Source: Hasllibacter sp963833115 (lineage in GTDB: Bacteria > Pseudomonadota > Alphaproteobacteria > Rhodobacterales > Rhodobacteraceae). From it: a stretch of DNA of 64,000 nt. The position numbers and the translations under genes were made by a program. A model generated the notes under the pieces. That model saw only the letters and a program-made list of their open reading frames with translations, was not told where the DNA came from and ran no database searches. Shown here in pieces: positions 16,065-23,879 of the stretch; position 1 is the stretch's first letter, and every line of letters begins with the position of its first letter. Location of the stretch: positions 1,922,001 through 1,986,000 of the forward strand of contig CAWHWS010000002.1 of NCBI GenBank assembly GCA_963833115.1, given 5' to 3'.

Positions 16065-16265
16065 GTGGAGGTTCCTCCAGTTACGTCTGTCTGGACGTGC
16101 AACCGGCGGCGGAGCGTCATGTTCCGAGTCTCCCCCCAAGGAATGCGGCGGAAATGCGGGAAAACGACGAAGTCTTGACCTATGTTAAATACCGTGCGGA
16201 AACCGCGCGAATGGTGGAACGGTTCCGGCCCCGGGGCGTTCGGTGAGCTCCGGGGGTTGGCGCCG

Positions 16266-17021
16266 TCAGATCGCGAGGTACTCGCCGCGCAGCGCCTCGT
16301 CGTTCAGGACCTGCTCGGCGGTGCCGTCGAAGACGACGGAGCCGGTGTCGAGGATCACCGCCCGGTCCGCGAGCTTCAGGGCCCGGATCGCGTTTTGCTC
16401 GACCAGGATCGTGGTCAGCCCCTGGTCGCGGATCACGTTGAGCGTCTTCTCGATCTCGTCGACGATCACCGGGGCCAGCCCCTCGTAGGGCTCGTCGAGC
16501 AGGAGCACCTTGATCTCCCGGCAGAGCGCGCGCGCGATCGCGAGCATCTGCTGCTCGCCGCCGGAGAGGGTGGTGCCCTCCTGCCGCTTGCGCTCGCCCA
16601 GGCGCGGGAAGAGCTCGTAGACCCGCTCGAGCGACCAGCCCACCGGCGGCGCGATCTGCGCCAGCTTGAGGTTCTCCTCCACCGTGAGCCCGGCGATGAT
16701 GCGCCGGTCCTCCGGCACCAGGCCGATGCCGGCGGCCGCGGCCTCGTAGCTCTTCATCTTGTGGAGCGGCTGATGGTCGAGCCAGACCTCCCCGTGGCGC
16801 AGCTCGGGGCTGCCGATCTGCGCGATCGTCCGCAGGGTCGAGGTCTTGCCCGCCCCGTTGCGGCCCAGCAGCGCCAGGATCTCCCCCTCGTGGACGTTGA
16901 AGCTCACGTTCTGGACGATGTAGCTCTCGCCGTAATACGCCTCGATCTCCCAGACGCTCAGGAAGGCGGGCGCCGTGGTGGCGTGGTTGGCATTGCGGTC
17001 GATCGCGGGCCGTTCGTTCAT
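16266..17021 (-). CDS. livF: Branched-chain amino acid-type ABC transporter ATP-binding protein LivF
   Basis: One of the two ATPases of a LIV-type importer. The 251 residues show Walker A GRNGAGKTS, Q-loop, signature LSGGEQQM, Walker B VLLLDEPYEGLAP and the H-loop region VEQN typical of LivF, ending GEYLAI. The ATG at 17021 has GGAGG 8 bases upstream; the open frame continues further but would overlap livG. A stretch of 11-bp tandem repeats occupies most of the livG-livF gap, unlike the tight spacing in the rest of the operon. Confidence 0.93.
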   Translation of the reverse strand: MNERPAIDRNANHATTAPAFLSVWEIEAYYGESYIVQNVSFNVHEGEILALLGRNGAGKTSTLRTIAQIGSPELRHGEVWLDHQPLHKMKSYEAAAAGIGLVPEDRRIIAGLTVEENLKLAQIAPPVGWSLERVYELFPRLGERKRQEGTTLSGGEQQMLAIARALCREIKVLLLDEPYEGLAPVIVDEIEKTLNVIRDQGLTTILVEQNAIRALKLADRAVILDTGSVVFDGTAEQVLNDEALRGEYLAI

Positions 17022-17047
17022 GATGTCCTCCGCCGGCGCAGGGTCCA

Positions 17048-17102
17048 TGCGCATGGGATGCGCATGGCCGGTGCATGCCCGGTGCATGGGTGGTGCGGGC
17101 CC
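17048..17102. repeat. Five tandem 11-bp repeats in the livG-livF gap
   Basis: Units start at 17048, 17059, 17070, 17081 and 17092 and read TGCGCATGGGA, TGCGCATGGCC, GGTGCATGCCC, GGTGCATGGGT, GGTGCGGGCCC. The same array type occurs at 60516-60570. The 11-base period is close to one DNA helical turn. Confidence 0.85.
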
Positions 17103-17103
17103 C

Positions 17104-17865
17104 TCACGCGGCGTGCGCATCCCCGAGATACGCCTCGCGCACCTTGGGGTGCCCCTTGATCTTCTCCGGCACGTCCTCGACCAGCGGGGTGCCCTGCGCG
17201 AGCACCGTGATCCTCTGCGCGAGCGAGAAGACCACGTGCATGTCGTGCTCGATGATGCAGATGGTGATGTCCCGCGTGTCCCGGATCTCCTTGAGGAGGT
17301 CGATCGTGTTGTTCGTGTCCGCCCGCGCCATGCCCGCCGTCGGCTCGTCCAGCAGGAGCATGCGCGGATCCTGCACGAGGCACATCGCCATCTCCAGGCG
17401 CCGCTTGTCGCCACGGCTCAGGGAGGACGCGACCTTGTCCTCCTGCCCGGTCATGTTGACGTCCCGCAGGATGCCGCGGGCCTTCTCGTGCACGTCGCGC
17501 TGCGACCTGACGGACGGCATCGCGTTGAGGGCGAAGGACCCGTCCCGCTTGGAGAAGCAGGGGATGAGCACGTTCTCGAGCACGGTGAGGTCGGCGAAGA
17601 TCTCCGGCGTCTGGAACACGCGGGAGATGCCCATCTGGCAGATCTCGTGCGGCTTGCGCCCCAGGACCGACTGCCCGTCGAAGGTGACCGAGCCGGTGTC
17701 GGGCAGCAGCTTGCCGACCAGCACGTTCAGGAGCGTCGATTTGCCCGCCCCGTTGGGCCCGATGATCGCGTGGACGGTGTTCTCCGCCACGCTGAGGTTC
17801 ACGTCCCCCAGGGCCTGCAGGCCGCCGAAGCGCTTGCCCACGCCCTTCACCTCGAGGATGCCCAT
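17104..17865 (-). CDS. livG: Branched-chain amino acid-type ABC transporter ATP-binding protein LivG
   Basis: Second ATPase of the LIV-type importer, 253 residues from the ATG at 17865. Walker A GPNGAGKST, the LivG-type VFQTPEIFADLTVLENV, a modified signature LSRGDKRRLEMAM (the usual LSYGxQR has become LSRGDKR), Walker B MLLLDEPTAGMA and H-loop IIEHDMHVV are visible. The unusual signature suggests the LivG-like subclass used by transporters of non-classical substrates. The gene starts 5 bases after livM stops. Confidence 0.93.
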   Translation of the reverse strand: MGILEVKGVGKRFGGLQALGDVNLSVAENTVHAIIGPNGAGKSTLLNVLVGKLLPDTGSVTFDGQSVLGRKPHEICQMGISRVFQTPEIFADLTVLENVLIPCFSKRDGSFALNAMPSVRSQRDVHEKARGILRDVNMTGQEDKVASSLSRGDKRRLEMAMCLVQDPRMLLLDEPTAGMARADTNNTIDLLKEIRDTRDITICIIEHDMHVVFSLAQRITVLAQGTPLVEDVPEKIKGHPKVREAYLGDAHAA

Positions 17866-17870
17866 CGCGC

Positions 17871-19154
17871 TCACTCCCCCGCCTGGCGGCGCCGGTCCGC
17901 CGCCCCCGGTTCGGCCGACAGCCCCTTGCGGTCGCGCCGCCGGAACACCCGGCCCACGCGCTGCCCGCCCTCGACCAGCCCGCCGGGCAGGAAGATGACC
18001 ACGAGCATGAACAGGAGCCCCAGCGTCAGGTGCCAGCCCTTGCCGATGAACGGGTAGATCATCGAGACGACCACGTCCTGCAGGCCGTCGGGCAGGAAGG
18101 CGAACCACTGGTTCAGGATCGTCTCGTTGATCTTGGAGACGATGTTCTCCATGTACTTGATGAAGCCCGCGCCCAGGATCGGCCCGATCAGCGTGCCCGC
18201 GCCCCCCAGGATCGTCATCAGCACGACCTCGCCGGAGGCGGTCCAGAACATGCGCTCGGCCCCGGCCAGCGGGTCCATCGACGCCATCAGCCCGCCGGCG
18301 AGCCCCGCGTACATCCCCGAGATCACGAACGCCGCGAGCGTGTAGGGCCGCGAGGACAGCCCGGTGTAGTTGAGGCGCTGCTGGTTGGACTTGATCGCCC
18401 GCAGCATGAGGCCGAAGGGCGAGCGGAAGATGCGGATCGCGATGTAGAACGAGATCAGCATCACCACCGCGCAGAGATAGTAGCCGGCGTTGAACTGGAA
18501 CTCCCAGGCGCCCATCGTTACGGTCGCGGTCTCGCGCATCTCGATCCCGAAGAGCCCCGGCACCGGCAGGTTGCCCGTCGCCGTCACCGAGTCCCCGAGG
18601 ATGCGCGGATCGTTGGCCGAGAGCTGGAGCCCCGTCTCGCCCCCGGTGAGGGGGGTGAGCACCGAATAGGCCAGCGCGAAGGACATCTGCGCGAAGGCGA
18701 GCGTCAAGATGGAGAAGTAGATCCCCGATCGCCGCAGCGAGATGAACCCGATCACGAGGGAGAACAGCCCCGCCACGACCACGGCCAGCAGGATCGCCGG
18801 GATCACGTTCATGCTCAGCAGCTTGAACATCCACACCGCCGAGTAGCTGCCCACCCCGAGGAAGGCCGCGTGCCCGAAGGAGAGGTAGCCCGTCAGCCCG
18901 AACAGGATGTTGAACCCGATCGCGAAGATGCCGAAGATCACGAAGCGCTGCATCAGGTCGGGGTAGCCGGCGTTGAACTGCGCGAGCTCCGAGCCGGCCG
19001 GGAACGGGTTGAGCAGGAACGGCGCGAACGCCGTGAGCCCCGCGACGACCATCAGCAGCCCGAAATCCCCCGAGGTGAGGCCGAGGACGCTCGAGCGCGT
19101 CTCGGCCGGCGCCGCGGGCGCGCGCGCCCCGGTGTTGGCGGTCTGGTCGGCCAT
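17871..19154 (-). CDS. livM: Branched-chain amino acid-type ABC transporter permease LivM
   Basis: Inner-membrane permease, 427 residues, with roughly ten hydrophobic helices and the LivM hallmark FGLTGYLSFGHAAFLGVGSY. A large periplasmic insertion (about 165-225, TPLTGGETGLQLSANDPRIL ... MRETATVTMGAWEFQFN) is longer than in E. coli LivM. Cytoplasmic basic tails at both ends. The gene lies 4 bases after livH and pairs with it to form the channel. Confidence 0.94.
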   Translation of the reverse strand: MADQTANTGARAPAAPAETRSSVLGLTSGDFGLLMVVAGLTAFAPFLLNPFPAGSELAQFNAGYPDLMQRFVIFGIFAIGFNILFGLTGYLSFGHAAFLGVGSYSAVWMFKLLSMNVIPAILLAVVVAGLFSLVIGFISLRRSGIYFSILTLAFAQMSFALAYSVLTPLTGGETGLQLSANDPRILGDSVTATGNLPVPGLFGIEMRETATVTMGAWEFQFNAGYYLCAVVMLISFYIAIRIFRSPFGLMLRAIKSNQQRLNYTGLSSRPYTLAAFVISGMYAGLAGGLMASMDPLAGAERMFWTASGEVVLMTILGGAGTLIGPILGAGFIKYMENIVSKINETILNQWFAFLPDGLQDVVVSMIYPFIGKGWHLTLGLLFMLVVIFLPGGLVEGGQRVGRVFRRRDRKGLSAEPGAADRRRQAGE

Positions 19155-19158
19155 GGCC

Positions 19159-20190
19159 CTATTCCTCCATGACGCCGCGCCGGCCCATGAGGCCCCGCGG
19201 ACGGGTGAGCAGGATGACGATCGCGACGAGGTAGATGATCACCTGGTTGATCCCGGGGATCAGGTCGATCACCGCGCCCATCGAGGCGAAGCTCTCCAGG
19301 ATTCCCAGGAGGAACCCCGCCAGCACCGCGCCGGGCAGGGACCCCATGCCCCCCACGACGACGACCACGAAGCTCAGCACGAGGAAGTCCATGCCCATGT
19401 GGTAGTTGGGCGAGTTGATCGGTGTGTACATCACCCCCGCCAGCCCCGCGACCGCGGCCGCGACCCCGAACATGATGGTGAACCGCTTGTCGATGTTGAT
19501 GCCCAGGAGGCCCACCGTCTCCCGGTCGGCCATGCCGGCGCGCACCACCATGCCGAAGGTCGTGAACTGGAGGAAGGCGAAGACGCCCGCGATGATCACG
19601 GCGGCGAAGGCGAAGTAGACCAGCCGCCAGTAGGGATAGATGATCGTGCCCGCGTCGAAGCCCACGAGCATGCCGAAGTCGAAGCTGCCGCGGAACGCGC
19701 TCGGCGCGGGCGTCGGGATGGGGTTCGCGCCGTAGAAGTACTTCACGATCTCCTGGATCACGATCGCGAGCCCGAAGGTCACGAGGATCTGGTCCGCGTG
19801 CGGCCGCTTGTAGAAATGCTTGATGAGGCCGCGCTCCATCGCGAAGCCGATGGCGATCATGACCGGTATCGCGAACAGGATGCTGAGCGGGACCGACCAG
19901 TCCATGATCGCGGCGCCGGCCGCCTCGCCGAACCATTCCTGCACGTAGAACACGTCCACCTTCATCGGGTTGCCGAGGAAGTCGGTCCGGCTCTCGTCGA
20001 TGACGGAATGGCTCGCCGCGAGGATGCGGCTGAACGTGACGGCGCAGAACGCGCCCAGCATGAAGAGCGCGCCGTGGGCGAAGTTGACCACCCCGAGCGT
20101 GCCGAAGATCAGCGTCAGGCCCAGGGCGATCAGCGCGTAGGCGCTGCCCTTGTCGAGCCCGTTGAGGATCTGGAGGATGAAGCCTTCCAT
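19159..20190 (-). CDS. livH: Branched-chain amino acid-type ABC transporter permease LivH
   Basis: Inner-membrane permease, 343 residues, with the LivH start LQILNGLDKGSAYALIALGL followed by TLIFGTLGVVNFAHGALFML, the ABC-coupling region MADRETVGLLGINIDKRFTI and a last helix pair ending RPRGLMGRRGVMEE. An insertion between helices 2 and 4 (about 55-90, SHSVIDESRTDFLGNPMKVD) is unusual in length and fits the extended LivM insertion. Two hairpins lie between it and the upstream livK. Confidence 0.95.
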   Translation of the reverse strand: MEGFILQILNGLDKGSAYALIALGLTLIFGTLGVVNFAHGALFMLGAFCAVTFSRILAASHSVIDESRTDFLGNPMKVDVFYVQEWFGEAAGAAIMDWSVPLSILFAIPVMIAIGFAMERGLIKHFYKRPHADQILVTFGLAIVIQEIVKYFYGANPIPTPAPSAFRGSFDFGMLVGFDAGTIIYPYWRLVYFAFAAVIIAGVFAFLQFTTFGMVVRAGMADRETVGLLGINIDKRFTIMFGVAAAVAGLAGVMYTPINSPNYHMGMDFLVLSFVVVVVGGMGSLPGAVLAGFLLGILESFASMGAVIDLIPGINQVIIYLVAIVILLTRPRGLMGRRGVMEE

Positions 20191-20228
20191 CGGTCTCCCT
20201 CGGGATGATGGTGGGGGCGGTCGGGATG

Positions 20229-20284
20229 GGGCGCGCCCCGCGTGGGAGGCGCGCCCGTCGGATCGGGGCCCCGGACCGGGGCCC
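20229..20284 (-). terminator. Two tandem hairpins between livK and livH
   Basis: The first has 9-bp arms, GGGCGCGCC (20229-20237) and GGCGCGCCC (20248-20256). The second is GGGCCCCGG-A-CCGGGGCCC (20266-20284). Such structures commonly attenuate transcription or protect the 3' end of an abundant binding-protein message while letting some polymerase continue into the permease genes. Confidence 0.55.
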
Positions 20285-20290
20285 GGGCGC

Positions 20291-21663
20291 TCACGCGCCG
20301 GGGTTGCACGTCCCGAGCTGGCCGCCCGCGAACTGCGGGTGGTCGGCCGGATAGGTGACCTGCTCCACCGGCGTGACCTCCACGATCTCCACGAGGTCGT
20401 ACTCGTTCTCGGGGTTCTCCTTGCCGCGCACCACGACCACGTCCTTGAAGCACTGATGGTCGTCGGCGCGGTAGAGCGTCGGGCCGTTGCCGAGGCCGTC
20501 GAACTCGAAGCCCGACAGCGCCTCGTCGACCGCGCACGGGTTGAACGAGCCGCCCCGCGTCACCGCGTCGGCGTAGAGCAGCGTCTGCACGTAGCAGGTG
20601 TGCGCGGCCTGGCTCGGCGGGAAGCCGTACTTGGTGCCGAAGCTCTGCACGAAGGCGTTGGTGCCGGCGTAGCGCGCGCCCTTCTCGTTCTCGAGCTTCC
20701 AGTCCCAGTTCTGCGAGCCCAGGATGCCCTTGATGTTGGCCCCCGCGCCGCGCGCCATCAGCTCCGAGTAGAGCGGCACGACGATCTCGAACTGCTTGCC
20801 GTTGGCCTGCGCCTCGCGCAGCCCGAACTGCACCGCGTTGGTCAGCGAGTTGACCATGTTGCCGCCGTAATGGTTCAGGACCAGCACGTCGGCGCCCGAC
20901 TGCCGCACCGGCGTGATGTAGGACGAGAAGTCCGTCTGCGTCAGCGGCGTGAGGACCGAGTTGACGGTCTCCCAGCCGAGCGCCTCGGTCGAGGCGCGGA
21001 TCGCCTCCTCGGTGGTGTAGCCCCAGTTGTAGTCGGCCGTCAGGTGATAGGCCTTCCGGTCGTTCCCGTACTGGTCGATCAGGATCGGCGCCAGCGCCGC
21101 GCCCGACATGTAGCTGTTGAAGAAGTGGCGGAAGCCGTTGGCCCGCTTGTCCTTCCCGGTCGTGTCGTTGGCGTGCGTGAGGCCCGCCATGAAGATGATC
21201 CCGGCATCCTGGCAGAGCGCCTGGACCGCGACCGCGACGCCGGAGGACGAGCCCCCGGTGATCATGATCGCGCCGTCCTTCTCGATCATGGACTGGCGGA
21301 GGCGCGCGCGGCGTCGGACAAGGTCTGCGTGTCGCCGGAGACGTACTCGACCCGCTTGCCCATGATCCCGGTGCCGTCGAGGGCCTTGGAGCTGAAGGTC
21401 GACAGCATGCCGCCGTCGCCCTCGCCGTTGAGGTGCTCGACGGCGAGCTGGTAGGCGCGCAGCTCGTCGGCGCCCTCGTCCGCGTAGGGGCCCGACTGGG
21501 GCACGTTGAAGCCCAGCGTCACCGTGTCGCCCTGCGGCGCGTTGGTGAAGCCGGAATGGGCATCGGCCCAGACGGCGCCGGTGAAGAGCGTCGGCGTGGC
21601 GAGCGCGCCGCCCGCGATCGCACCGGTCTTGATCGCGCCGCGGCGCGTCAGATGCTTGGTCAT
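20291..21663 (-). pseudogene. livK: LIV-type ABC transporter substrate-binding protein, frameshifted
   Basis: Periplasmic type I binding protein of the adjacent transporter. The N-terminal part (21663 to about 21296) has a twin-arginine-like leader (MTKHLTRRGAIKTGAIAGGA) and VTLGFNVPQSGPYADEGADE. The rest reads in another frame (SMIEKDGAIMITGGSSSGVA ... to LGTCNPGA at 20291). The break falls at 21295-21296, where restoring one C (coding strand GCC-CAG instead of GCCAG) would give a continuous protein of about 457 residues: DAARASAQSMIEKDGA. Everything else is intact, so this is either a sequencing or assembly error or a very recent inactivation. First gene of the livKHMGF operon. Confidence 0.88.
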
Positions 21664-21823
21664 GATGTCCTCCCTTTGATGCCCGCGCCGCCCCTCCCCA
21701 GGAATGGCGCGAGCCTCCGGATCGTCCGGAGCGAGCCTGTATCGGCCCCTCCGGGAACGGTGCGCGCAAGGCCGGCGGTCGGCAACGCGTTCGTCGCACC
21801 CCGCCCCCGATCATGTCGAGACG

Positions 21824-21852
21824 TTGACAAACGCGGTCCGTGTCTGTCTATC
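21824..21852 (+). promoter_or_regulatory. Candidate sigma-70 promoter for the XRE regulator
   Basis: TTGACA (21824-21829), 17-base spacer, TCTATC (21847-21852), 18 bases before the start codon at 21871, with AGGAGGG close to the ATG. The -35 is perfect and the -10 is weak. Confidence 0.45.
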
Positions 21853-21870
21853 TATCGACAGGAGGGCGTC

Positions 21871-23100
21871 ATGGACGAGAGCGACGGGGCCGCCGCGACC
21901 GGTGCCAGGGTCCGCGCCCGCCGCCTCGCGACGGGCCGATCGCAGGTCGCCGTCGCCCGGGCCTGCGCGATCTCGCCCTCCTATCTCCTCCTGATCGAGA
22001 AGGGCCGCCGCCCCATCGGCGGCGCGCTCCTCCTGCGCCTCGCGGCCGCGCTCGGCGTGCCGCCCGCCCGCCTGACGGACGGTGCGCCGCGCGCGCTCCT
22101 CGCCGGCCTGCGGGACGCGCCCGGAGCCGAGGCCGCGGGGCCCGCGCGCCCCTTCGCGGAGGCGCATCCCGGCTGGGCGGCCCTCGTCGCGGCGCAGGCC
22201 GCGCGCCTGCGCGCCCTCGAGCGGGAGGTCCGCGACCTGCGCGACCCGATGGCGCGCGACCCGCGCCTCGCCGAGGCCCTGCACGAGGTCGTCGGAGCCG
22301 TCGCCGCGATCCGCGCCTCCGCCGCGATCCTGGCCGAGGAGGGGCTCGACGAGAACTGGCGCCGGCGCTTCGCCCGCAACATCGGCGAGGACGGCGAGCG
22401 CCTCTCGGACGGCGCCGGCGCCCTCACGCGCTGGCTGGAGGGGATGGGCGGCGACGCGCCCGCGGGCGATCCGGTCGCCGCGGCCTCCGAGTGGCTCGCC
22501 GGCCTTGGCCCCGAGGCGCTGGAGCGCGGCTCCGGCGGCGGCGCGCCGACGGGCGCGGCGGGCGCGCTCGCGCGGGCGATCCTGGAGCGCTTCGCGGCGG
22601 ACGCGGCGGATCTGCCGGCCGCCCGGCTGCGCGGCGCCATGGCGTCGTCCGGCGACGATCCCGCCGCGGCCGCCCACCGGCTCGGCGCGCCCATCGCGCA
22701 CGTCCTCCGGCGGCTGGGCGTCCTCGGCCGCCCGGACTGCGGCCTCGTCATCGCCGACGCCTCCGGCACGCCCACGCTGGTCCTACCGCCCGCCGGCATG
22801 CCGCCTCGCCTCGCCGCCGCCGCCGCCGCGTGTCCGCTCTGGCCGCTGCACGAGGCGCGCGGCGCGGGCATCGCCGCCGCCCCGTGCGCCCCGGCCGGCG
22901 GGGGCGGCCCGTGGTCCTGCGTCGCAGCGGCGGAGACGTCACGGCCCGGCGGCCTCCACGCACCGGCGCTCACGCAGGCGGTCATGCTCCTGCGCCCGGG
23001 CGGGCGGGCGCGGGGGGCGCGCACCGTCGGGGCCGGCTGCGCGAGGTGCCCCGCGCCGGACTGCGCCGCCCGCCGCGAGCCGGGCCCGAACGCGTTTTGA
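21871..23100 (+). CDS. XRE-family transcriptional regulator, short-chain fatty-acid regulator-like
   Basis: A 409-residue regulator: N-terminal HTH_XRE domain (about 9-65, VRARRLATGRSQVAVARACA ... SPSYLLLIEKGRRPIGGALL) and a large C-terminal domain of the kind found in ScfR/RamB/MccR-like proteins (DUF2083). It ends in a cysteine cluster GCARCPAPDCAARREP that may bind metal or iron-sulfur. Homologues control acetate, propionate or glyoxylate metabolism. The ATG at 21871 is preceded by AGGAGGG. It is the first gene of a block running into a receiver protein and an SSS-type sensor kinase. The central domain is alanine-rich and diverged, so the effector cannot be named. Confidence 0.85.
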   Translation: MDESDGAAATGARVRARRLATGRSQVAVARACAISPSYLLLIEKGRRPIGGALLLRLAAALGVPPARLTDGAPRALLAGLRDAPGAEAAGPARPFAEAHPGWAALVAAQAARLRALEREVRDLRDPMARDPRLAEALHEVVGAVAAIRASAAILAEEGLDENWRRRFARNIGEDGERLSDGAGALTRWLEGMGGDAPAGDPVAAASEWLAGLGPEALERGSGGGAPTGAAGALARAILERFAADAADLPAARLRGAMASSGDDPAAAAHRLGAPIAHVLRRLGVLGRPDCGLVIADASGTPTLVLPPAGMPPRLAAAAAACPLWPLHEARGAGIAAAPCAPAGGGGPWSCVAAAETSRPGGLHAPALTQAVMLLRPGGRARGARTVGAGCARCPAPDCAARREPGPNAF

Positions 23101-23167
23101 CAGCGCCCCGTCGACGGCCGCATGATGACGCTCGCCCGGCGGCGTCCTTGGGAGGGGGCTCACCCGC

Positions 23168-23596
23168 ATGACCACCGCCCCCGCACCCCACGACGTCGCC
23201 GCCCCCGAGATCCTGCTGGTCGAGGACGAGCCCAACATCCGCGAGGCGATGCGCTTCATCCTCGCCCGCGACGGCTGGCGCGTGGCGGTCCACGGCGACG
23301 GCGCGACGGCCGCCGAACGCATCGCGCGCGCCGCCCCGGCCATCGTCGTCCTCGACGTCATGCTGCCGGGGCTCTCGGGCCTCGACGTCCTGCGCCAGGT
23401 CCGCGCGCGGGAGGCCGCCGCCGGCGCGGTCCCGGTCCCGATCCTGATGCTCACCGCCCGCGGCCAGACGCGCGATCGCGACCTGGCCCTCGAGCTCGGC
23501 GCCAGCGCCTTCATGACCAAGCCCTTCGCCAACGACGCGCTCCTGGCCCGTCTGCGCGCGATGCGACCGCCCGCGCCGCCGGGCGGCGGCGGCTGA
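23168..23596 (+). CDS. Single-domain response regulator
   Basis: A stand-alone receiver domain of 142 residues with the phospho-acceptor aspartate in VVLDVMLPG, the acidic pair VEDEP, the conserved Thr in LMLTARG and Lys in FMTKPFAN. There is no output domain, only a glycine-rich tail, so it probably relays phosphate or acts by protein contact. It precedes the small membrane protein and sensor kinase genes with 4-base and overlapping junctions, so that kinase is its likely partner. Confidence 0.92.
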   Translation: MTTAPAPHDVAAPEILLVEDEPNIREAMRFILARDGWRVAVHGDGATAAERIARAAPAIVVLDVMLPGLSGLDVLRQVRAREAAAGAVPVPILMLTARGQTRDRDLALELGASAFMTKPFANDALLARLRAMRPPAPPGGGG

Positions 23597-23600
23597 CGCG

Positions 23601-23879
23601 GTGGCCCCGCCGCCCGTCTTCCTCGCGCGCCGCCTCTACCGGCGCCGCCGCCTGGGCGACGCGGCGCGCGTCCTGCCGGTCCTGGGCGCTGCGCTGTTCC
23701 TCCTGCCGGCGACCGGCGCGGTGCCGGCCGGGGCGGGCGCCTTCGTCTACCTCTTCGCGGCCTGGGGCGGGCTGATCGCGCTCGCCGCCGTCCTGGCCGC
23801 GCTCCTGGGCCGCGGCGCGCCTCCGGGGCCGGGCGCCGCCCCTGCGGACGCGGACCTGCCCGGGCCGCCGGAGCGATGA
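23601..23879 (+). CDS. Small membrane protein preceding the SSS-type sensor kinase
   Basis: A 92-residue protein starting at a GTG 4 bases after the response regulator stop. It has a basic N-terminus (FLARRLYRRRRLGDAARV), two hydrophobic helices (about 24-45 and 47-70) and a proline-rich tail. Its stop overlaps the kinase start (ATGAG, 23876-23880). The position recalls the small two-helix subunits encoded beside SSS-family acetate-type symporters, but I cannot assign it to DUF4212 with certainty. Confidence 0.7.
   Translation: MAPPPVFLARRLYRRRRLGDAARVLPVLGAALFLLPATGAVPAGAGAFVYLFAAWGGLIALAAVLAALLGRGAPPGPGAAPADADLPGPPER

Noticed and set aside
16266..17414. LivF starting at 17414 as a 382-residue protein
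   Set aside because: The extra N-terminal part is antisense-like Arg/Ser/Cys-rich shadow of livG and spans the repeat array; ATG at 17021 has a good ribosome binding site.
17104..18834. A 576-codon frame fusing livG to an upstream 320-residue domain
   Set aside because: The upstream part is the out-of-frame shadow of livM; LivG has its own start at 17865 and the usual length.
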